Source of the DNA: Bacteroidaceae bacterium
Lineage (GTDB): Bacteria > Bacteroidota > Bacteroidia > Bacteroidales > Bacteroidaceae
Direction: 5' to 3'
Length of the DNA: 64,000 bases
NCBI GenBank assembly: GCA_017520935.1
Contig: JAFXEF010000013.1
Location: forward strand, 1-64,000
Shown here: positions 54,830 to 61,475 of the stretch, one piece after another
Position numbering within the stretch: the first letter of the stretch is position 1
Layout: each line of letters begins with the position of its first letter
Notes under the pieces: generated by a model
What the model saw: the letters and a program-made list of their open reading frames with translations, nothing else
Database searches by the model: none
Told to the model about the DNA's origin: nothing
Translations under genes and position numbers: made by a program

Positions 54830-57514
54830 ATGTGCATTAAGCGTTCACTCGTATTAATAGCCATCGCATTCGTTACAGCAGGAGCTATGGCGCAGTTTAT
54901 TCATCCCGGTATACTCAATTCGGAAGAGGAGTTGTTGCGGGCCCGTCAGATGGTAAAGGAGGGACGTAACCCGTGGAAGGCGACGTTCGATAAGCTGAAG
55001 ACAAGTCCTCACACCTCGCTCAATTGGGTTCCCAATCCCGTGGAGAAGGTGGTGCGCGGAGGACGTACTATCTGGGAACCCGATCCAGACAACTACCCCG
55101 TGGCCTACCGTGATGCAGCAACAGCCTATCAGTGTGCCGTGATGTGGTGGATAACAGAGGATGATGCCTATGCCGACAAGGCGGTACAGATTCTCAATGC
55201 CTGGGCACGTAAATGTAAGGCGGTGGGAGGTGACACCAACGCCTCGTTGGCGGCAGGGCTTTATGGATACCATTTTGCTAATGCTGCCGAATTGGTTCGC
55301 GACTATGCGGGATGGCGGCGAACCGATTTCGAGCATTTCTGTGATTGGATGCGTGGGGTGTGGTTCTTGCGTTCTCAATGCTTCCTGGTAGACCGCCATT
55401 TCACCGCTGATGACCATTACTGGAGCAACTGGGGACTGTGCAATGTGCTTTGCGGCATCAGCGTAGGTATCTTGTGCGATGATGTGTATATCTATTCCGC
55501 TGCTATGGAGTATTATAAGTATATGCAGGATCATAAGTATAGTGAGTCGTTGTGTAATCTGGTGGTAGGTAAGGCACCCGACGAGCGTGGTCCATTCGGG
55601 TATCTCTCACCGATGCAGGAGAGTGGCCGTGATCAAGGCCATGCAGCTATGGCAGCTTCGCTTGCCATCGATATCTGTGGAGCGGCCTTGAACCAAGGCG
55701 ATGACCTCTTCGCCTACGATGATGACCGCCTGGCTATGGGGCTGGAGTATTTTTTGGCCTACAACTTAGGTGTAGATGATCTGCCATGGGTGGAGTATAC
55801 CCGATATGACTATACATTTACAGAAAATGGGGCTGGAGGCCGCAGCAGTTGCCGGTCCGGTATAGCCCGTTTCTATTCTTATTACAAGAGCCGGCGTGGC
55901 GTAGAGATGCGCTATGCGCATCAGCGGCTGGACCAATGGGGTTGGGTAGAACTCGGAGGAGGATACGGAGGTGGAAACAGCGGCGGATATGATCAGCTGG
56001 GATACCATACACTACTCAACTTCGAAGATACTGCAAAGGTGGCAATTGTAACCCCCTTAGGAGGTACGATGGCCTATGACGGTGTTACGTATGAGAAGAC
56101 CAACCTGATAAACGTGCCTCAAGGAACGGAGGTGACACTTACCGCTTATGTTACGGGCGATGATGATGGCAACGGATCCTGGATGTGGGAGGATGACCCT
56201 TCGGTAACGTCACCTACCCGCAAGATTTCCATGCAGGAGAAAAGCCGTGTGCTACGTGCTGTATATACCAACAGTCGCGGTGTCAAGAGCAAGCAACTTT
56301 TCTGTATCCATATCCTAAGCGACGGTTGGGCAGGAAAGGCTACCCCCTATTGCAAGTACAACGGGAGAGAGTTTGCCGATACCATCGTTTATGTATCCAA
56401 GTATAGCGAGCTGACTCTCGGAATGAAGTATGGTGGACTACGTACCGAAGAGTGGCGATGGGAACGGAGCACCAATGGAGGAACCTCGTGGAGCAAACTG
56501 AGCTGTAAGGAACCGACATATACACAGAGCAATGTCACTGCCGGCGGATTGTACAGAGTAACATCGATTGATATGGCCGGAGTAGAGGTCTCGTTAGTTT
56601 ACGATGTCAGGATTTCGGAAGTGGATGTTGCCATCCTATATGGAGAGCAAGGTACCTGCTACGATAAGGGCATCTCACTGGCCGTAGAGCGCGGCTCCGA
56701 GCTTGTATTGACAGCAGCTCCCAACTCAACCTTGGCCAAGAGCACAAAGACAGTGCGTGACTATATATGGACTTGCGGAGAAGATACATTACGTGAAGTG
56801 TCGCTAACCGAGAAGCAACTCAATGACACCTTACAGTTAGGAGCGTTAGACTCAAGCAAAGATGTCAGGCTCTGTTTCTCGCGCAGTTACAACGGAGGTG
56901 AACCTATAGAGACATGGGTGACTTTTTCCTTATCGGCCTATGACACCAATGTGCTGGAGGTGGCATCTACCGATAGTTTCTATATCCAAGACAATGCAAC
57001 AGGTTACTATCTGAGAAACAGTGATGCAGCCTTTGTTCCCTATGATGAGATGACCGATAAAGAATTCTTATGGAAACTCCGTAAGCTGCCGACCTATGGG
57101 AACAGGTATCTGATTTCATCGTGTAGCAATTCGAAGCATCTCTCAGAAGAGGGGACGTTGACAACAACCAGCAGCTACTCAAAGCATACCTTTAACCTCC
57201 TGAGCAAGGACGATGATAAGGGGCTGTTTGCCATATCACGTTCGTCAAGTGCAGGGTCGGGGTATCTGGTTGTCACCGATAATGCTTTAGCAGTGGAGGC
57301 AGGAAATGTCTTTGCCACCTTTCCCTTTCGTATTATAAGGAAAGGGGGAGTTGTTGACACCGGCATTGAGGTACCGACGGTTGAGGAAGAAACGGTGCGA
57401 AAGGTCATGAACGACGACTTATACTACGACCTTTCGGGACGGAAGGTGCTTAATCCTCAAAAAGGGATATACATTCGTAATGGGAAAAAGATGATTGTAA
57501 ATCAAGGAATTTAG
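54830..57514 (+). CDS. Alginate-lyase-superfamily protein with C-terminal sorting tail, copy B
   Basis: The 894-residue protein is colinear with that at 42613 from MAQFIHPGILNSEEELL to the end. It keeps the toroid motifs (YWSNWGLCNVLCGISVG, QESGRDQGHAAMAAS), the Ig-like and lectin-like parts and a tail YYDLSGRKVLNPQKGIYI. Surface residues and some loops differ (the region around the second histidine reads DRHFTADDHYWSN), so the two may cut different linkages or polymer regions. It heads a three-gene operon with GH31 and a GH43-like enzyme. Confidence 0.78.
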   Translation: MCIKRSLVLIAIAFVTAGAMAQFIHPGILNSEEELLRARQMVKEGRNPWKATFDKLKTSPHTSLNWVPNPVEKVVRGGRTIWEPDPDNYPVAYRDAATAYQCAVMWWITEDDAYADKAVQILNAWARKCKAVGGDTNASLAAGLYGYHFANAAELVRDYAGWRRTDFEHFCDWMRGVWFLRSQCFLVDRHFTADDHYWSNWGLCNVLCGISVGILCDDVYIYSAAMEYYKYMQDHKYSESLCNLVVGKAPDERGPFGYLSPMQESGRDQGHAAMAASLAIDICGAALNQGDDLFAYDDDRLAMGLEYFLAYNLGVDDLPWVEYTRYDYTFTENGAGGRSSCRSGIARFYSYYKSRRGVEMRYAHQRLDQWGWVELGGGYGGGNSGGYDQLGYHTLLNFEDTAKVAIVTPLGGTMAYDGVTYEKTNLINVPQGTEVTLTAYVTGDDDGNGSWMWEDDPSVTSPTRKISMQEKSRVLRAVYTNSRGVKSKQLFCIHILSDGWAGKATPYCKYNGREFADTIVYVSKYSELTLGMKYGGLRTEEWRWERSTNGGTSWSKLSCKEPTYTQSNVTAGGLYRVTSIDMAGVEVSLVYDVRISEVDVAILYGEQGTCYDKGISLAVERGSELVLTAAPNSTLAKSTKTVRDYIWTCGEDTLREVSLTEKQLNDTLQLGALDSSKDVRLCFSRSYNGGEPIETWVTFSLSAYDTNVLEVASTDSFYIQDNATGYYLRNSDAAFVPYDEMTDKEFLWKLRKLPTYGNRYLISSCSNSKHLSEEGTLTTTSSYSKHTFNLLSKDDDKGLFAISRSSSAGSGYLVVTDNALAVEAGNVFATFPFRIIRKGGVVDTGIEVPTVEEETVRKVMNDDLYYDLSGRKVLNPQKGIYIRNGKKMIVNQGI

Positions 57515-57536
57515 TCAATGATTTAGGGTAACACGT

Positions 57537-57576
57537 AAGTATATGCACGGAGGTTGTGGTTTCCCGGCATATACTT
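57537..57576 (+). terminator. Hairpin between lyase copy B and the GH31 gene
   Basis: AAGTATATGC pairs with GCATATACTT around a 20-base loop, 22 bases after the lyase stop, and is followed by a short T-rich stretch. It could attenuate transcription into GH31 within the operon. Confidence 0.4.
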
Positions 57577-57604
57577 TTCTAAGAACAACAAATGGGATGA
57601 TAAT

Positions 57605-59992
57605 ATGAAGAAAAGAGATTTTGTATTTGGACTTTTTATGTTGCTTTGGGGTATAAGCTATACCGCGATGGCACAGACCGTAACCTTTTTTACACCACGT
57701 ACCGTACGTGTTCTCCGCTGCACTGATGATAGTCTGCGCAAGTCGGTGGTAGTGACAGCGGTTCCCACTGATGTGAAGGTGAAGACACATACGGCCAATG
57801 GTATAACGTATAGCAGCAAGGACCTGACAGTAGAAGTCAACCATGGGAAAGTGACATTCTATAATAAATGGGGAGAGCGGCTCTGCACAGAGGGTGAGAC
57901 TCGCTTCACCGCCATTGAGGAAGGACCTGACAAGGGAGCTTATAAGGTGAAACAGACCTTTGCCATAGAAGCTGAGGAGGGTATATATGGAATAGGACTT
58001 CTACAGAATGGAAAGATGTCGCATCGTGCCGAGAATCGTAAGATGCAACAGAATAATTTGGAAGATTACGCCCATTTCTTTCAAAGCATCAAGGGGTATG
58101 GTGTATATTGGGACAACTACTCCCCGACACAGATAATTGTTCCTAATGAAGGAGAGGCTGGTGAGCTTGTGCTGGAGAGCCAGGTTGGTAAGGCCTCTGA
58201 CTACTATTTCATCTACGGCACCGATGCCGATGGCGTGATTGCCGAGATGCGTCATCTTACGGGTAAGGTTCCTATGCTTCCTTTGTGGACATACGGCTTC
58301 CATCAGAGCCGTGAACGCTACAAATCGCAAGATGAGCTCCTGGAGGTTGTACGAAAGTATCGCGATATGGGTATCCCCTTCGATGGCATAATCCAAGACT
58401 GGCAATATTGGGGTGGAAACTATACATGGAATGCGATGGAGTTTATCAATGAGAACTTCGGACAAGCCCAACGGATGATTGATGAAGTACACAAGCGTAA
58501 TGCACATATCTCCATCTCTGTATGGTCATCGTTTGGTCCTGAGACAAAACCGTTCAAGCAACTCAAGGAACGGGATTTGCTTATGGATTTCAAAACATGG
58601 CCTGAGAGCGGACTTAACTTCTGGCCTCCACGTAAGGACTATCCCAGCGGAGTACGTTGCTATGATGTGTATTCGGAAGAGGCCCGTCGCATATATTGGC
58701 AACATCTCTCACGCCTACATGGAATGGGGATAGATGCCTGGTGGATGGATTCTACCGACCCTGACCACGTGGCATATAGAGAGAGTGACCTTGATGAGAT
58801 TACAGCTATGGGGTCATGGCGTTCGGTGCGTAACCTATTCCCCTATATGGCAGTGAGTGGCGTGTACAACAATCAACGTGCAGTAGACTCTACCAAACGT
58901 GTCTTCATACTTACGCGAAGCTATTTTGCGGGGCAGCAGCGCTATGGCGCGAATACTTGGAGCGGCGACATTGCCTCTTCATGGCAAAACTTCCGTAAGC
59001 AGGTTCCCATTTGTCTGAGCTATACATTGACTGCCAACCCGAATGTCAATACCGATATCGGTGGATTCTTTGCCGGAAGTTACAATACGCAGGGCGAAAA
59101 CTCGGCTACCCGTAATCCCCAGTATCAGGAGCTATATGTCAGATGGATGCAGTTTGGTGCATTTACCCCGATGATGCGCAGCCACGGAACAGGTGTTTAT
59201 CGCGAGATTTATCATTATGGCAAGCCTGGCGAACCTGTGTACGATGCATTGGTCGATGCCATCAAGCTACGATACAGCCTACTTCCCTACACCTATAGCC
59301 TGTCATGGCAGGTAAGCCAGGCCGACAAGTCATTTATGCGTGCACTTTTCATGGACTTCAAGGCCGACAGTCTGACTTGGAATAATGGCAGCGAGTTCAT
59401 GTATGGCCCCAGCCTGCTCGTATGTCCGGTACTGCATCCGTTATATACTCAAGAACGCATCATCCGTGCCAATGAATATTCCGGTTGGGACAAGAATGAG
59501 GCTACCGGTGAGTTATATGCTCCAGTAGATTGGGATGCACCGAAGCAGTATGAGGTATATCTACCTAAAGGTACAGAATGGTATGACTACCATACGAACG
59601 AACGCTACAATGGTGGCCAAAAGGTATCTGCAGCAGCCCCTTTGGCCTACTCTCCTCTCTATGTAAAGGCTGGCTCTATCATCCCTGTAAGCCGTGATGT
59701 GCAGTATGCGAGTGTTGAAGCATGGGATACCTTGACTATCCGTGTATATCCAGGAGCCGATGCAGAGTTTGTCTTGTATGAGGACGAAGGCGATGGCTAT
59801 AACTATGAGAAAGGCCTATATTCTACCATTACATTCCGATGGGACGATAAGGCACAGGGCCTCACTATAGGCCGCCGGATCGGGCAGTTCCCAGGAATGA
59901 AGAAGCATCGCCAGTTCCGCATTGAATTTATTGATGGGACATCAAAGGTCGTCGCTTATGACGGACACAAGACAACCATAAAGAACAGATGA
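57605..59992 (+). CDS. GH31 alpha-glycosidase, possibly alpha-xylosidase
   Basis: I start at the ATG at 57605 (MKKRDFVFGLFMLLWGISYT, a signal peptide). The 795-residue enzyme has a GH31 N-terminal sandwich, a TIM barrel with the nucleophile Asp in AWWMDSTDP and the acid/base Asp in NTWSGDIASS, and C-terminal beta domains. The order and spacing resemble Bacteroidetes alpha-xylosidases acting on xyloglucan-type side chains, but alpha-glucosidase activity is not excluded. The next gene overlaps its stop by four bases. Confidence 0.88.
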   Translation: MKKRDFVFGLFMLLWGISYTAMAQTVTFFTPRTVRVLRCTDDSLRKSVVVTAVPTDVKVKTHTANGITYSSKDLTVEVNHGKVTFYNKWGERLCTEGETRFTAIEEGPDKGAYKVKQTFAIEAEEGIYGIGLLQNGKMSHRAENRKMQQNNLEDYAHFFQSIKGYGVYWDNYSPTQIIVPNEGEAGELVLESQVGKASDYYFIYGTDADGVIAEMRHLTGKVPMLPLWTYGFHQSRERYKSQDELLEVVRKYRDMGIPFDGIIQDWQYWGGNYTWNAMEFINENFGQAQRMIDEVHKRNAHISISVWSSFGPETKPFKQLKERDLLMDFKTWPESGLNFWPPRKDYPSGVRCYDVYSEEARRIYWQHLSRLHGMGIDAWWMDSTDPDHVAYRESDLDEITAMGSWRSVRNLFPYMAVSGVYNNQRAVDSTKRVFILTRSYFAGQQRYGANTWSGDIASSWQNFRKQVPICLSYTLTANPNVNTDIGGFFAGSYNTQGENSATRNPQYQELYVRWMQFGAFTPMMRSHGTGVYREIYHYGKPGEPVYDALVDAIKLRYSLLPYTYSLSWQVSQADKSFMRALFMDFKADSLTWNNGSEFMYGPSLLVCPVLHPLYTQERIIRANEYSGWDKNEATGELYAPVDWDAPKQYEVYLPKGTEWYDYHTNERYNGGQKVSAAAPLAYSPLYVKAGSIIPVSRDVQYASVEAWDTLTIRVYPGADAEFVLYEDEGDGYNYEKGLYSTITFRWDDKAQGLTIGRRIGQFPGMKKHRQFRIEFIDGTSKVVAYDGHKTTIKNR

Positions 59993-61098
59993 TTATGCGA
60001 GGTCTCAATATCTTATCTATAGTTATAGCTACCTCTATGTTGGTGGCTTGTGTAGGCAAGACGGCTCTTCTTACAGAGGAGGATATGGCCGGTTACGTCA
60101 TGGTATACCATAAAGACTGCGACCATGGTCTGCACATGGCCTACAGCCACGACGGTTACGAGTGGACGGCGCTGAACGATGACCGCCCCATCATGGCCGG
60201 CGACACCATTGCCGAGCAGCATGGCATACGCGACCCCTATATCATGCGTGGCCCCGACGGTGGCTTCTGCATGGCCATGACCGACCTCCATGTATTCGGG
60301 CAACGCGACAGTGTGCGCACCACCCAATGGGAGCGTCCCCGGAAGTATGGCTGGGGCAACAATCGCGGATTGGTGCTGTTCAAGTCAATGGACCTCATCC
60401 ATTGGAAGCGCACCAACCTCGACTTCACCACGCTGACCTCCCCCACGGGCGAGGTCGATGAAGAGGGTAACCCTATACCTTGGAGCGAGGTAGGCTGTGT
60501 GTGGGCACCCGAGATGACCATTGATGACACCAACGGCCGCATACTGATGCACTTCACCACCCGTATGCTCGACCTCCGCAACCGCATCTACTGCGTCTAC
60601 ATGAACGATGCGTTCGATACGATGACCTCGGATCCAAAGCTCCTGTTCCATTCGGTCACCGATGCCCATGGCAACCCACGTTTCAATATGATAGACTCGC
60701 ACATCTTGAAGGTAGGCGACACCTACCACCTCTTTGCCTCGGAGCACGGATGGGGCAAGCATGCCACAGGGGCGTGTATCACAGGCCCCTACACACTGGA
60801 CACGCTATACAGCGATGGAGAGCCCCTGCGTCATGAGGCTCCGACGATATGGAAACGCCTGGGCGAAGAGCGCTGGGTGTTGATGTATGACAACTACTCG
60901 AAGAATCCTACCAATTTCGGCTTTGCCGAGACTACCGACTTCAAGACTTTCACCTCGATTGGCCATTTCGACGAACCGGGATGTCCCATGACACGCACCA
61001 ACTTCGCAGAGCAGAAGCACGGCTCGGTGATGCCCGTAACGAAGCAGGAGCTACAGAGACTTATCGAACATTGGGAAAAGACATATCTATTTCATTGA
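59989..61098 (+). CDS. GH43-like five-bladed propeller glycosidase, copy B
   Basis: The 369-residue lipoprotein (Cys in MLVACVGK) is the paralogue of the protein at 47490. It has GIRDPYIM, VGCVWAPEM and HEAPTIWKR at the expected sites. In the other cassette the equivalent gene is followed by GH51, whereas here it follows GH31. ATGA overlap with GH31 indicates coupled translation. Its specificity is unknown. Confidence 0.75.
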   Translation: MIMRGLNILSIVIATSMLVACVGKTALLTEEDMAGYVMVYHKDCDHGLHMAYSHDGYEWTALNDDRPIMAGDTIAEQHGIRDPYIMRGPDGGFCMAMTDLHVFGQRDSVRTTQWERPRKYGWGNNRGLVLFKSMDLIHWKRTNLDFTTLTSPTGEVDEEGNPIPWSEVGCVWAPEMTIDDTNGRILMHFTTRMLDLRNRIYCVYMNDAFDTMTSDPKLLFHSVTDAHGNPRFNMIDSHILKVGDTYHLFASEHGWGKHATGACITGPYTLDTLYSDGEPLRHEAPTIWKRLGEERWVLMYDNYSKNPTNFGFAETTDFKTFTSIGHFDEPGCPMTRTNFAEQKHGSVMPVTKQELQRLIEHWEKTYLFH

Positions 61099-61130
61099 AT
61101 GGCCAAAAAGAACCTTAAGGCGCAACAAAA

Positions 61131-61241
61131 AGAACCACAACCGCTACAAGGGCATCTCGCCCTGCGCATTGCACTGGCCTCGGCAAGGCACGGGCGAACC
61201 TCACCCAGTTCTGCTACCAAGGCTCTGAACCCGTAGGGCAA
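61131..61241 (+). pseudogene. Remnant of a GH43 gene 3' end
   Basis: About 110 bases match the end of the GH43 gene at 54530-54640 (shared runs ACCACAACCGCTACAAGGGC and GCTACCAAGGCTCTGAACCC) with several indels that break the frame. No upstream part survives. It marks a past duplication of the GH43-to-lyase junction. Confidence 0.8.
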
Positions 61242-61305
61242 TAGGCAACTGTATTGGTAGCAAATTGCCAAAAAGCGCTGCCCATGTAGCTGCGAAGCGG
61301 GAAAT

Positions 61306-61368
61306 GCTTCGTTTATTCACCATATCGGGTGATAAAATCAGAGGAGATAAATTTTTTTCGTACCTTTC
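61306..61368 (+). promoter_or_regulatory. Operator relic upstream of the HTCS gene
   Basis: GCTTCGTTTATTC (61306-61318) and, after 4 bases, TATCGGGTGA (61323-61332) keep both operator halves. The aligned -7 box TACCTTTC (61361-61368) is imperfect and the spacing is 43 bases. The surrounding bases align with promoter D, so it was copied with the GH43 remnant. It may now serve autoregulation or be inert. Confidence 0.5.
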
Positions 61369-61421
61369 CTGATAAAAAACGGATTTCTTATAGAACTTGC
61401 GTAAAAAACACTTTTTTTATG

Positions 61422-61429
61422 TAAGTTTG
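61422..61429 (+). promoter_or_regulatory. -7 box of the HTCS gene
   Basis: TAAGTTTG matches TAnnTTTG, 46 bases before the start codon, with a TTG 22 bases upstream (61397-61399). Confidence 0.5.
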
Positions 61430-61475
61430 CAATAAAAACTTCCAAGGAGTTCAGAACTCCTAAAAATAAAAGAAC

